A stretch of DNA of 64,000 bases from Gnetum montanum (GCA_015680685.1 MNCI01000851.1:249619-313618); one strand, 5' to 3'. Numbered from the stretch's first letter, positions 11,245 to 21,850 are shown. Translations and numbers: made by a program. Notes: generated from the letters alone by a model not told the origin.

Positions 11245-11994
11245 ATGAGAGCCGTAAACCTTCAACCCACTGCTGGTTCTGACAACCATATAAAGAGAAG
11301 ACCTTTCTTCAGAACCAAGAGTCCAAAAAAGCTCTCACAACCACAAGCGGTTGAGTCTATGACCACTCCTCCAACAAATAAGGCTTCAGAGCTCCCTTCA
11401 AATCAACAACAGAGCTCAATGCATACAGTTATGTTAACACATACCATTACTGACTGGATCAAGGTAGGCCACCTTCCCAAGAAACTCTCTAATCCTGGAA
11501 GTCCCTTAATCTACCTCCAAGTCACTGGGAATGAACCTCATAAGGCTCTTCTTGACTCAAGTTCTGGAGTCAACTTAATCTCAAGAGAAATGTATAAAGC
11601 CTGCAACCTGCCTTCACTTAAGAAGAGCAATATTCAACTAGAGCTAGTAGACCAGTCCATCATCATTCCCTTGGGATTGGTAGAGGACATTGTTACTACT
11701 GTGTGTGGTTGGTCATACTCGGCTAATTTCCTAGTGATAGAAGTCAACAGTAACAAAGTGGACTTCCCAATTATAATGAGAAGGGTGTGGCTCAGCACCA
11801 TCGACACATGCCTAGGAATTCACTATCTTTCCTTGGAGATATCTAAGAAAAAAATTTATGGAAAGATCGAGAAGAAGAAAGTTCCATGCATCACATACAG
11901 TGACTCAGAGGGTGATGACATGGAGGATGCTCAACATCTCCTACATGCAACTGGTATGCCCAAGAAACTCATATACAAAGGTGCCTGTATGTAG
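11245..11994 (+). pseudogene. retropepsin-like aspartic protease, element C (start of pol)
   Basis: Open frame of 249 codons. The protease domain begins near residue 80: PLIYLQVTGNEPHKALLDSS then SGVNLISREMY, the active-site region of Ty3/gypsy proteases, where the usual pattern is D-x-G-A-S; here the glycine and alanine positions read S-S-S/G, so catalysis is doubtful. The second conserved block is FPIIMRRVWLSTID, comparable to PIILGRPFLATAD in Athila proteases. The domain would cut Gag-Pol. After 11994 the frame stops and no reverse transcriptase follows. Possibly readable but catalytically dead, and orphaned from pol. Confidence 0.75.
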
Positions 11995-12843
11995 CAACCA
12001 CACAACAAGAGAAGACCTAGTGGTTGATAGCTAATCAAGAGAACAGCCCACCAACATGCATGGAATAGACTGGGGGAACAACTTGCAACCAAAATTAACG
12101 CATAGATACATTGGAGCATGAGCATTGTCGACTTCCAACCCTTAACCTGAAAACATCAATTGGGAGAAGTTGGACACTTTTAAGATATTCAAACAAATGC
12201 TCATTATTTTGGATCTCTCCCTTTCAATTCAGTCATGAGGGAGATGGCCACCTATGCTAATCATTCTAGGCCCTCAGTTTCTTTTTAGTTTTTGTTTTAC
12301 ACATTTTTGTTTTGCATATTTTTGTTTTACAAATTTCTTTAATTTTTCTTGTTTTTGTTTTACAACATCATTATACTTTTTCATTTCTTTATGTGTGTGT
12401 GTGTATGTCTTATCCATTTTGTTAAGTTTGTCACTTAATAAGTGCTCCATAGATGATATGAACTATTTTTCATTGATTGCTAACGTTTGGTTTTTACATT
12501 TAAGTTACGATGTTGATACTAAGGTATGGTTCTTTTAATATGACAAGCAATGAGTCCACTTCATCCATACATCCACAAATTTCTATGGTCTCTCTTGGCT
12601 TGGAACTGTATAGTCCCTTTCTCAATAATAAGAACTATAACAAATCGGTGACTGGGCATTTCTCAAACTAAGGAAGGACTCAAGGATTGAAAAGGGTGTG
12701 ACTTCAAGGGAACTTGATGCATTTGTGTTGGCCATTCTCTTGGGTGCTTGGATGTTTTTCTTCTTGAGTTTTCTTATCATTTCGACATTACCCAATTATC
12801 AGGAAGCTGAGTGAATAAAAATAAAAATAATAAGTCTTTGCAT

Positions 12844-12908
12844 GATGTGGTTCTCACGCAAAAAACACAAAAAAAAAACTGAAAAACTGTGAGAATTCAA
12901 AGCATACC
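12844..12908 (+). other. conserved A-loop hairpin, copy 2 (element C)
   Basis: Inner stem TTCTCAC (12851-12857) with GTGAGAA (12889-12895), loop A-rich. Relative to copy 1 two base pairs changed on both sides (C-G to T-A, T-A to C-G). The outer stem GATGTG with CATACC is weaker. Confidence 0.6.
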
Positions 12909-13386
12909 TCTTAGATGAAATAATCATTTGGGCTACAAGCACTGGTTATGGAACTAAAATAAACATGTTCCCTCTAACTAAGGCCCTTCTTGCTTCCCAT
13001 TCTCTCCTCCTTCGTTTCGTTAGAATGGTAGTGGCTCTTTGAGGAAGGCATTCTTGCTACTTCTGGAGGATGGATTGGCCAAATGCATTGATGCAAAGTT
13101 GCTGGATGTGGTTTTTTTGAGGCCAAACTTGGAATGGGATCTACTAAGTCACATTAATCATTAACTACACAAGGGGCTGTATATCACCTTGTTCTTGAGA
13201 TTCCATTCCATTCCCTTCTTTCCCTCATTCTTCCTCCATTGTTTACCTCATTGCCGGTTGTATCATTAGTTTATAATTTGGTTAACGCATTGTTTTCTTT
13301 TTGGTAAATTCTTGCGGTTAAGACTTTAACTCTTGTTCCAAATGACATTCCAAGAGCCTACGGAATCTTTGAATGTGGGTTTGTCA

Positions 13387-13440
13387 GGGCATTAAGGGCA
13401 TGAGCCTGCTTTGGGGAGGACCCACTGGCATTCCTATTTG
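13387..13440 (+). other. conserved purine-cored noncoding module, copy 2 (element C)
   Basis: GGGCATTAAGGGCATGAGCC followed by TGCTTTGGGGAGGACCCACT. This is the cleanest copy of the six and can serve as the reference. Confidence 0.55.
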
Positions 13441-13720
13441 GTGCACCAATTAAATTCTTTCCCTTAACATTTTTGCAATCCACTTTATTTTGTTCATTTT
13501 GATATTGACATCTAATTCATTGACGTTATAGTTGTCTCTTTTTCTCCATCTTTTTTGTTCTTTTTCTTTCTCCATTCTATCGCTACCAAAGGTTTGCTCT
13601 TAGTCATGGGGGTCTTGACCAATTTTTTTGATTTTTTCAATTTTCTCCTAACCCCTACACTTCGGTAGTTATTAATATTATATCTTCAGAATCTGCATCA
13701 GCCATACCACAACTCAACTA

Positions 13721-14029
13721 ATGGACTTTACATTGAGGCAAGGTATCAATTGCATTACAATTCATTTACCCTTGCTAATATGCGATTGTGTTGTGTGTGT
13801 AGATGGAAATCATACAACCACGGATTGGATCTTAAGGGAACACTTGGAATGGATCGATGCTAAAGCAGCTATGCAAGGAGCAAGATCGATGGCGCGCTTA
13901 TGGATAGACAACAAAAAGTGCAATCTTGACATTGGTAGCAGCAGATTTCTTCTCTCTTCTCTCTTCTCTCTCAGCTGCCAAATAAGGCCTGATGTCAAAT
14001 GTATAAAGTGTTTACTCTTATTGTCGTGA
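13721..14029 (+). CDS. small conserved ORF 'CVDG' in the 3' region of element C, function unknown
   Basis: 102-codon frame containing RQGINCITIH, DCVVCVDGNHTT, LREHLEWIDAK and ARLWIDNKKCNLDIG. A related text occurs reversed in H1 at about 44486-44100 (RQGINYIV, DYVVCVDGDH, WLWINNERHNLNIG), there split by a frameshift. Both copies lie in the same place, between the purine-cored module and the polypurine tract, where B, D, E and H2 carry the env-like ORF. I do not recognise the family. It may be a relic of the missing env-like ORF, a separate small protein, or conserved noncoding DNA that happens to be open. Confidence 0.35.
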   Translation: MDFTLRQGINCITIHLPLLICDCVVCVDGNHTTTDWILREHLEWIDAKAAMQGARSMARLWIDNKKCNLDIGSSRFLLSSLFSLSCQIRPDVKCIKCLLLLS

Positions 14030-14173
14030 ACACCAGTTTTGTCATGTTCTGTAATGATGATCCGTTCACCTGTCATCCCATTCACCATTAGTTCCATTCA
14101 AGTCAATAATCCCATACCTTCACAATATTTTGTAAGGAACTCGAGGATGAGTTTTTATTCATTCATGGGGGTA

Positions 14174-14952
14174 TGATGGGATGTGATATCGCGTATGCGA
14201 TATCGTAGCGTGCTGCCAAATCTATAAATAAGAGGTGGCTCTCCCTTGTTTCTCATCTAGATCTAGATAGTAGCCAAACTCTTGCAGTTTTTCCATTCCA
14301 GAGTTAGAGTAATTTTCATGTGCCCACAGTAGGAGTCCCAAAGTGAACAGATCTTTATTCGAGCAAATATTGTACCTGAGCACAAGTTTGTGTACGGAAA
14401 TAAAGATGAACTTTTGGATAAACCTTGTAGTGCATGGACTAAGCTAAATAGGACTTTAATTATTGTTAATTATTGTTCATTGTGTAAATGCTTTATAGTT
14501 AATTAAATCTCTCTCAACCCTTCTCCCATAGTTAAGTGCATTCAGTATGACCACTTCGAGCACGTGCGTTATGCTTGGTAATCCCAGTAACGACTAGCGT
14601 TTGGTAATCCCAGAAGGTTGCATTGGTTCAGGGTGTGAATGATAAGTGGGAACGAATACTGATGCTAGGTTAATTAAGGTTTAGTTAGTTAGTTAAAGTC
14701 AGTTAATTAGTCTCTTCACCCTTTACCTCATTAGCATAGGCTATAAAACATAAAAGATATAAAAATCATGTACCTCAAGTTCACTTAACCATACAACCGT
14801 GACAAATACAAGTGAGCTTGGGAAGAAAACGATTGATTAACCTTAAGTGTTCCATAAGGCGTGTAGGCACTTAGTCTGCGGAGTTTGACCGGATCACACG
14901 TGTAACGCTCATATTTGTATGGTTGAGTGTAGGGGTACCTTGCCACTCATAA
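14174..14952 (+). repeat. L3: 3' LTR of element C
   Basis: About 779 bp, starting TGATGGGATG directly after the tract CATGGGGGTA and ending CACTCATAA (expected CATCA, one substitution). TATAAATA at 14223-14230. Text from the TATA onward matches L2 almost base for base. Followed by TSD copy CCTTC (14953-14957). Confidence 0.87.
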
Positions 14953-15030
14953 CCTTCCCAAATTTTGTAAGAAGCTCAATCCTTCTTTTGTTCACTTGAG
15001 GATGAGTTTTCAATCAATTGTGGGAATATG
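14953..15030 (+). other. displaced 3' end of element B (pre-polypurine segment)
   Basis: CCTTCCCAAATTTTGTAAG, then TTCACTTGAGGATGAG and GTGGGAATATGG, matches the segment that precedes the 3' LTR in C (14113-14173) and G (42257-42332). With element C removed, it joins the CCATACCTTC at 7929-7938 seamlessly. No 3' LTR of B is recognisable after it. Confidence 0.7.
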
Positions 15031-15779
15031 GTAAAACATCATTGATGGGCTATGTCGATGTGGATGGTGATAGGCAAGCGAGTTCCCAAGGCAGCAGTGG
15101 CAATTGCGACAGTGATGACAATGTACGTGATGGGCATGTGAGGTTCTATTTTTTTCTCCAACCATGGACGTGACGTGTGTGCATAGCAAACTAGGCGTAC
15201 AACACATTGGTCCCTAACACTGGGCACGTGGCACTCACTGTGACAAGCAGTCTCTCTCGGTGGTAGTGAAGCTGCAGCAGGCAGCTTCCTTTGGTTTTTT
15301 GCCACCAATGGTAGGTGGCATGTGAACGATGACATTTGCGGTAGGCATGTCTCTGGTAGACAGCAATAGGCAACCATAGACAATGGTAGGCGTGCACTCC
15401 AAGTGGCAGTGCAAGTGCCCAACCTCTCCTCTCTGATGATGTGCATGGCAAATAGAATGGCGTGCATGCCAAGAAATAGAGGCTGTGAATGATGTATTTA
15501 CAGCATGCGTAGCAGATAGCAATGACATCTCTCTCTCTCTCTCTCTCCCCCCCCCCTCTCCCAGTAGCTATAAACAATGTCGGCTGCGATGGCATCCATG
15601 ATGATGAGATGACATGAATTGATGACAACAGCAAGGACTAAGGAAAAGTTTTAAATTTTCTAGTTACCTACTGTGTTTTCATGAAGTTTTGAAGTTTATA
15701 ATAGTTATCCTATTCAAATTCCCTGATTTTCTAGTTTAGTTACCTTTTTTTTTGGAACATCACATGGCCTTCTCTAGCT
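15031..15779. other. unrecognised, relatively GC-rich stretch with a CT microsatellite
   Basis: Compositionally unlike the flanks, with recurring short words such as GGTAGGCATG and GGTAGGCGTG. A (CT)n tract followed by a C run lies at about 15527-15556. Overlapping minus-strand frames at 15010-15634 lack any motif I recognise. No LTR, PBS or domain is evident. Confidence 0.4.
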
Positions 15780-15834
15780 GAGACTATTCCTAGATTTCCG
15801 TACGCATACGGAAAATGCCATAGGCAATAGTCTC
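15780..15834. other. nested inverted repeat (compound hairpin) downstream of the receptor gene
   Basis: Outer arms GAGACTATT (15780-15788) and AATAGTCTC (15826-15834) enclose an inner perfect stem TTTCCGTA (15795-15802) and TACGGAAA (15807-15814) with loop CGCA. It lies about 260-310 bp past the stop codon of the minus-strand receptor-like protein gene. It could be a small palindromic insertion or a 3'-end structure. Confidence 0.5.
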
Positions 15835-16090
15835 CTCACAAGAGTTTTTCCCCAAGTGTTAGTGTGTTCAAAATTTATACATTAACAATAATATCAATAC
15901 ATCATACCTCAAAAAGCATTCATTAATGCCTCCAAGTAGAGAATTAGATACAAATATTTGATTGCCAAATGACCACGGGAAATTACCTATAGCAATGTTA
16001 ACCACCATTGCTTGTACATATTATTTTCCAAAATATATCAAGCGGGTACACCTAAGACCTTGTGTTCCATGTAGCTTAAATAAATAGCAA

Positions 16091-18747
16091 CTAGATGAGG
16101 TATCTACCATAGAAGCGCTGAAAAGGATCCCAATGAAAATACAGCACAACTACTCCCCCAAAAGATAATCCAAATCCTAATCCCAATGCTACGAACGACA
16201 CATGTTCATCCAGCCAGTCCCACCATCCATTATTGCTTTTGCTTTTGTCCGCAGCTGCTGATGTTGCATTATTTGGCATTTTTGGCGCAGGGCATGTATG
16301 ATTTTTAGAATATCCACATAAACATAGATTCCCGGCAAAGGAACTTTCCTCAAATGTGCTGAACTGTGTAGAAGTGGGAACTTTGCCGCATAAAAGGTTG
16401 TTTGACACATTGAAAACACCCAGAAAATTGAGGGAGTTCAATTCCAGAGGGATGATGCCAGACAATCTATTAGAATTCAGGTCGATCTGTTCCAGACTGG
16501 TTAAATTGGATATGCTAGCAGGAATATGGCCTCTCAACATGTTATGAGACAGGTTGAGCAGCCTTAATTTGCCCAGGTCTCCAATGCTATCTGGAATTGA
16601 ACCAGTCAGACGGTTGCATGACAGATCCAGCACATTGTTGTAGGATACCATGTGCTCGTTCAACAGTTCCAGTCCTTTTTGGGTGAAAATCATTCTGAGA
16701 GTTTCTGGATGATAGGCATTTATGTCCAAATAAAATTGGTCCCCCAAAATCGTTGCATGCATTCCAACCTCCGCGTTTTCCTCGGTGATATTCCAAGCGT
16801 GTTGAAATCCCTTGAGCAATCGCAGATGCTTTGGAATGCCACCTTCAAATCGATTGTTCGATAAATCCAGCAGCTGTAGCTCTGTCAAATTGACTATCCA
16901 TGCAGGAATGGCTCCTGCCAGCCTGTTGTGGCCCAAATTCAATGCCTTCAGCCCTTTCATTTCCCTCACAGATTCTGGCAGTGAGCCACTTAAGCTGTTA
17001 TTTCTGAGATCCAGCACTGTAAGGTTATTGCATCCCAGCAGTAGCCTAGAGAGAGAGCCAGAAAATCCATTTGAAAAAGCAGACAGCACCGTCAAGGAGG
17101 GTGGCAGGACCACCTGAAATTCTCCCCTGAAGTTGTTGTGGTAAATCAACAAGGAATACAGCTGCGTGCAGTTTCTCAAAGTAGAGGGCACTGTTCCAGA
17201 AAGCCTGTTGTTAGAAACATCTAAATAGAGAAGGCGGCTAAGATTACCAATAGCTTTTGGGATTTGACCCCTCAATTTGTTGTTTGGCAATATAAGAAAA
17301 GACAGGTTATTCATGCCGCCGATACAGTGTGGAATCTGGCCTTGCAAGTTTGCACTGATGTTCAGCACCTGCAACTTTGTTAAATTGCACATCTCCTGTG
17401 GCAGGATTCCAGAAAGATTGCTTCCTGATATCTCCAGCATATGGAGCTCAGTTAACTCCCATATAGAACGGGGAATTTCCTGACTCAAATCATTGCCCAC
17501 CAGACCAAAATTTTCTAACTGATGCAGTTTGTGAATACAATTGGGAATATGGCCTTCTAATTTGCCTGCCACATCCAGCGACCATAAAGACGTCAAAGAA
17601 CAGAGCTCTTCCGGCATCGNCCAGCGACCATAAAGACGTCAAAGAACAGAGCTCTTCCGGCATCGGCCCGGTGAGATTCCCTCCTATCAACCTTAGGTAT
17701 TCCAAGTTCTTTAGTTTGCCAAGCTCTGCAGGTATGTATCCTGTGAGCTTACCTCCTATTATATTTAACATAACTAACTCAGACAAATTTCCAAGTTGCT
17801 GTGGTAAATCTCCTGTCAAGGATTGTGAACACAAGGATAGTACCTGGAGCTGGGACAAGTTCCCCCACTGCCATGGTATGGCACCTTCAAGACCCCCACC
17901 TGCTTCCTGGCCTTGCCCTAATGATATGTCTGTAAGATTTGAAAGGGCGGAAATGAACGCTGGTAAGATGCCTCTAAGCGAATTTGAATATAGGTTCAAG
18001 TACTCAAGAGAAGAACAGTTTGATAAAGATGGAGGGATCTGACCCTGCAGATTATTAGAACTGAAATCCAGAACTCGCAGATGTTTCAGTTGGCCGATAT
18101 CCTGAGGGATGGAACCTAAAAGGGCATTTTCACATAATACCAACTCTTGAAGAGAAGAACAATTTGTCAGTGAATCGGGGATCTCGCCATGGAAGTTGTT
18201 TACACTTAGATACAATTGATGCAGCCGTTTAAGGCGACCCAGCTCTGAAGGGATGCCACCTAAAAATTGATGTAGGATGTTACACAAAAGGATAACAACA
18301 CGATAAAAGCAATTCTGTATAAGCGTACAATTTAATGACAGAAACAAGTAGATAATCAGCTTAAGAGATGGGAAAGGGTCAGGGTCATCAGTCATTACCA
18401 TAAAATTGGTTGCCGTACACATCCAAAACTGTTAGAAACGTAAGATTGCAAATAGACGGAGAGATTATGCCAACGAAATCCTTCTCTGCCAATCTCAGAG
18501 ATTCTATTCTTCGATGATCGTCAGAGCAATGGACTCCTTGCCAATTGGAGCACAGGTGATGACGGTTGCTATAGTTCCAGCCGCTAAGAAAATGGTTGGG
18601 ATCATGTGTGATGCCTGCCTTGAGATCAAGCAAAGCTTGAATCTCCATTTGAGAGGGAAAACAGTAGTAACATGGCACAAGAACAATCATTATTACTGCA
18701 CAAAGCATGATGCTCAAAATCGAATCCAACTCCATGCTCATCAACAC
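16091..18747 (-). CDS. leucine-rich repeat receptor-like protein (RLP), two exons, split by an assembly gap
   Basis: Predicted cell-surface receptor without a kinase. Exon 1 is 18747-18399: Met start MLMSMELDSI, hydrophobic signal segment (residues ~5-31), then an LRR N-terminal cap (SQMEIQALLDLKAGI, CSNWQGVHC). A 139-bp phase-1 intron (18398-18260, GTAATG...TTTTTAG) restores the repeat text QFYGGIPSELG. Exon 2 (18259-16091) holds about 25 LRRs of the GxIPxxLxNLxxLxxLxLxxN type, an island-like segment (around HAWNITEENAEV to LLNEHMVSYNNVLDLS), a C-terminal cap (SFAGNLCLCGY), one membrane span (FVALGLGFGLSFGGVVVLYF, ~789-808) and a 15-residue tail. The n at 17620 sits between two identical 45-bp copies; counting that overlap once gives 2472 nt, about 823 residues, in one frame. 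RLPs act in immunity or development with kinase partners; which applies is unknown. It looks intact. Confidence 0.88.
17575..17665. other. one-base gap (n at 17620) flanked by an exact 45-bp duplication
   Basis: 17575-17619 and 17621-17665 are identical over 45 bp (CCAGCGACCATAAAGACGTC onward to CCGGCATCG). The two contig ends overlap but were not merged. As written, the extra 46 bp shifts the frame of the receptor gene and makes it look like two genes. Confidence 0.9.
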
Positions 18748-18860
18748 ACAGAGTAAAATCTATGTATGTACCAGAAGAAATGCGACTCTCCTGGGATGAG
18801 GGGATCACAGAGTAAAATCTATTTATGGTTAACAAGTGTCTTGAATCAGCGTTAAACATG
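18748..18860 (-). promoter_or_regulatory. putative core promoter and leader of the receptor-like protein gene
   Basis: On the minus strand CATAAATA lies at 18827-18820, about 73 bp upstream of the start codon, a plausible TATA box. The 17-bp word CACAGAGTAAAATCTAT occurs twice (at about 18749 and 18808). No expression evidence is available from sequence alone. Confidence 0.35.
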
Positions 18861-19195
18861 ATATTTCTTCATTTTTCTTTTTGTTTCTTCAGTCACGTGA
18901 CTTGAACTTTCAGCTTCGAATTTTTCGCTTTCTTCAGTCATGCACGGCAGAAAATGTGATTACTTTGAATTTTAAACTTTTGTGTTTCTCATCCCCGCCG
19001 ACCCTTTCACTGCCGACACTTCGTGTGGGGTCATCACCAGGCTTGGGGCAACCGTATTTCGTGAATACGACATCATAATAATAATAATAATACTACAAAT
19101 GCAGCCAAATTGTGGGCCTTGCCCTTTAATCTATTCCCATGTGCTTAGACTTCTCCTTTGTCCTTTCCATCACTGACCGTGTTAAAAGTGTACAA

Positions 19196-19390
19196 GCACC
19201 GTGTTGAACTGCTGGTTTCTATGCATTGAAAATGTGTAAAAACCGTGTTCAATTTTCTCCATTTTTCTTTTTGAGTTCTTTTCAGCGTCATGGCACCGTG
19301 TTGAACTGCTGGTTTCTATGTATTGAAAATTTGTAAAAACCGTGTTCAGTTTTCTCCATTTTTGTTTTTGAGTTCTTTTCAGCGTCATGG
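19196..19390. repeat. 97-bp tandem duplication upstream of the receptor-like protein gene
   Basis: Two copies with period 97: about 19196-19292 and 19293-19390. Each contains CCGTGTTGAACTGCTGG, AAAAACCGTGTTCA and TTCTTTTCAGCGTCATGG. They differ at a handful of positions. The copies lie about 450-640 bp upstream of the gene's start codon. The minus-strand frame at 19182-19472 is just the repeat read twice. Confidence 0.8.
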
Positions 19391-21641
19391 CGCCATTCCA
19401 AGTTGGCTTTTGCAAACACCTTAACCAAAAGAGCTCAACATTCCTGCACTGAATGACTTTTAGCTTTTTCAAATTTCTTAATTCTATCTTGCAAGCCTTA
19501 ATTCAATTTGCCAGATACATGTCTTTGCTATATCAATTTTCTTATTATAGACTTAATTCAGGGATCATATCCCTGGTATAAAATCAGACATATCATGATG
19601 CCGAATATCTTCTGCACAAAATCTTAACACCCAACAGGGCCATCCTTTTACCCTTATTTACACAAATGCAATTCTGGGTTTTAACCCCAACCTGCCATAT
19701 CCCTTGTATGTATTCACGACTCTGCTGTATTAACTTTATTTCATTGTCATAGAGAAGGTTAGGATTTCATTTTCAAGCATTACATTATGAAACTGAAACT
19801 TAATAATGATGTTACGGGTTTCCACGGATTTTCCACCGTTTATTTCGCAACTTAGTCAAAAGGTCGTCCAGACATGGACCAGTATTGTCATTCTGGCCTT
19901 AAGCATACCGTCTAACACGGAATTAAGTGTCACACGCTGCACGCCGTTGTCCCTGCACCTGACGGGACTAAAGCTTGACCGTCCGAACACCAACTTTCGC
20001 ACGTTGCATGCAGCCATGTATAATCAGATTTTGGAATCGTTTTTGAATAAGACATTCCTCCTGATCGTCCTTTCAAATTCTACTTGCTAGCTAGTTGCTT
20101 TTTAGGATGGAGGTTTCTCATTAAGAATTTACTATTTGACCAATCTTGTTCGATCACATGTATTTTGCATACGTAAGATGTTACGTAAGATGTTATGACA
20201 TTAGGATCTTTGAATAAAGTTTAATATTTGTGATTCTCATGGTTCCATAGGTTAAAGATTCCAAGTTCATATGTATTTTATTTAGTGCGTTTAAGATAGT
20301 ACTTGTGATTATTAATTTTCATGACTCCATTTATTAATTATGCTAGTGTATGATGTAGAGTTACATACAAGCTCTATGGCTTGGCAAGAGTCTACATTAA
20401 TAAAATAATTTTGAGCTTGGTAAACATTGTAGTAGCCTAAGAAACTCATAGTGACCCAACTTATATTATAACTTTGTCTAGATCCTTTTTTGTCTTCTTG
20501 ATTAACTTATGGAATATATGAAAACCTTGCCCAACTTAATCCTTAGATATTTTGTGATTATTTTAGATTGACCCTTAGTATGGATGGGATTTTGTGAGAA
20601 GTTTGTAAAATTTTGATTATTATGGAAGACTTTATGACTATTTAAAAAAGCTTTTAGATTTGCAATATAACAAAATAATATATATTGTGATCAAGATTAC
20701 TCAATTAGTAGTGGGAGCTGCAAATCTTTTAAATACTCTTACATGTGTGCAATGGTATGATGTTTCTTAGTGGGTCCCATCCCACAAGAATAGGGGTTTG
20801 GATGGATTTCCTACCTTAGATTTTGATTCATAAGTTCATGTGAGGTTGGGAAACTAACTAAGATCATGAACCTTAGTAGTTGAGTCTAGTGAGGCATAGT
20901 TAAGATTTATCTTTCTAAGAATACTTGTACCACTATTGTTGAGGATATTAACAGTGAGGCCATTGCCAAGACTTGGCCATGAGTGATTCATTTCGATCAT
21001 TAAGATAGTCTAATGTTAGTAGTGAGGTTACTCCAAGACCTATTTGCTTATTTTTGGCAATGAGAATAATGAAGGCCTATCCTTTGGAGATTTCTAGATA
21101 AAAAATAAGTTATTTGGTATTTTGAGAAATTTATGGCATATCTAAACTTTGAAAATATTTTTGAATATTTAATTATAACCCTTTCTTTGACCTAAATCTT
21201 GAAATCTTTAACCCAAAACTTTCATGCTCCATGAATAGGAAAATAAAACAATCTTTCTTATTTGAGGAGATTTGACTCATGCATTTTGATGCAAAGAGCC
21301 TACTCTAACTAAGAAAATGTCAAGAGAGGAGCATGGTATGACATGTGGCCCAATTTTGACAAGGATGAACCTTTAAGATCGATCCCATAGTTTTTGTAAA
21401 TATTGTATTTTGTAAAATAACAACTTTGTATAGTTTTTGAATATTTGTTCCATGTACTTAGTTTTGTGAATAAATAGCAAAGTATGTTAAATATGAAATT
21501 TTTGTCTATACTATTTTGTTTAAGATGTCAAAGGGATTATTGTTCATTTTGGCGGTATATGTTTAGTAAAAATAATATTATTTTGTGATACATTAATATT
21601 TTATTTACTATTATTGTTATTGTTATTAGTTAATTTAATTA
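19391..21641. other. AT-rich DNA with no recognised gene
   Basis: No open frame with a recognisable motif. A short (TAA)n tract lies just upstream near 19073-19093. Text around 20350-21480 has a retrotransposon-like feel (stop-rich, U-rich), but I could not identify LTR boundaries, a PBS or coding relics. Confidence 0.4.
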
Positions 21642-21850
21642 ATTTTAAACATGAATAATTTTATTTCTAGATATCTAATTGAGGTGAAATATGTGTCATT
21701 AGGATGTCTTTTTATATACTTTTAATTATATAATTTATTTTTCTTTTTGGCATTTAGATTTTTGTTATGTAAATTTTTATTAATTATTAATGGTAATATT
21801 AAAGACTTGTGCTACATCATGTTGCTCTACTTTCATTATGCTTCAAATTG
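21642..21850. repeat. long direct repeat, left copy
   Basis: 209 bp starting ATTTTAAACATGAATAA and ending ATTATGCTTCAAATTG. It matches 22811-23037 with substitutions and an indel region. The two copies bracket the LINE-type fragment and the single-n gap. Confidence 0.8.

Larger units (their letters stand above)
11995..14173 (+). other. 3' noncoding region and polypurine tract of element C
   Basis: Holds the block GGGAGATGGCCACC near 12240, GGGTGTGACTTCAAGGGAA near 12698, the A-loop hairpin at 12844-12908, the purine-cored module at about 13387-13435, the CVDG-type small ORF at 13721-14029 and the terminal GAGGATGAG...CATGGGGGTA polypurine tract ending at 14173. The T-rich stretch 12254-12538 opens a reading frame of low-complexity Phe codons, which I do not regard as a gene. 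Confidence 0.7.
7939..14952 (+). mobile_element. element C: internally deleted Athila-like element, TSD CCTTC
   Basis: Complete insertion of about 7.0 kb with an LTR pair (L2, L3) and an identical 5-bp flank, CCTTC, at 7934-7938 and 14953-14957. Order: LTR, PBS, gag, protease, 3' noncoding region, purine tract, LTR. Reverse transcriptase, RNase H, integrase and the env-like ORF are absent: protease text stops near 11994 and the 3' noncoding landmark appears by about 12200. The LTRs look very similar by eye, much closer than those of D or E, so this is the youngest dated insertion here. It lies in the pre-polypurine region of element B. Confidence 0.85.

Noticed and set aside
12254-12538. Phe-rich 94-codon plus-strand frame
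   Set aside because: It translates a T-rich noncoding tract found in the 3' region of all these elements.
15010-15634. Several overlapping minus-strand frames of 65-147 codons
   Set aside because: No motif, no splice or start context, and they lie in a repetitive, relatively GC-rich stretch with a microsatellite.
18260-18422. N-terminal extension MCTATNFMVMTDDPD on the second receptor-gene frame, suggesting a separate gene
   Set aside because: It is intron sequence; GT/AG splicing joins 18399 to 18259 and restores the LRR text.
19806-20090. 94-codon plus-strand frame
   Set aside because: No recognisable domain and no supporting context.
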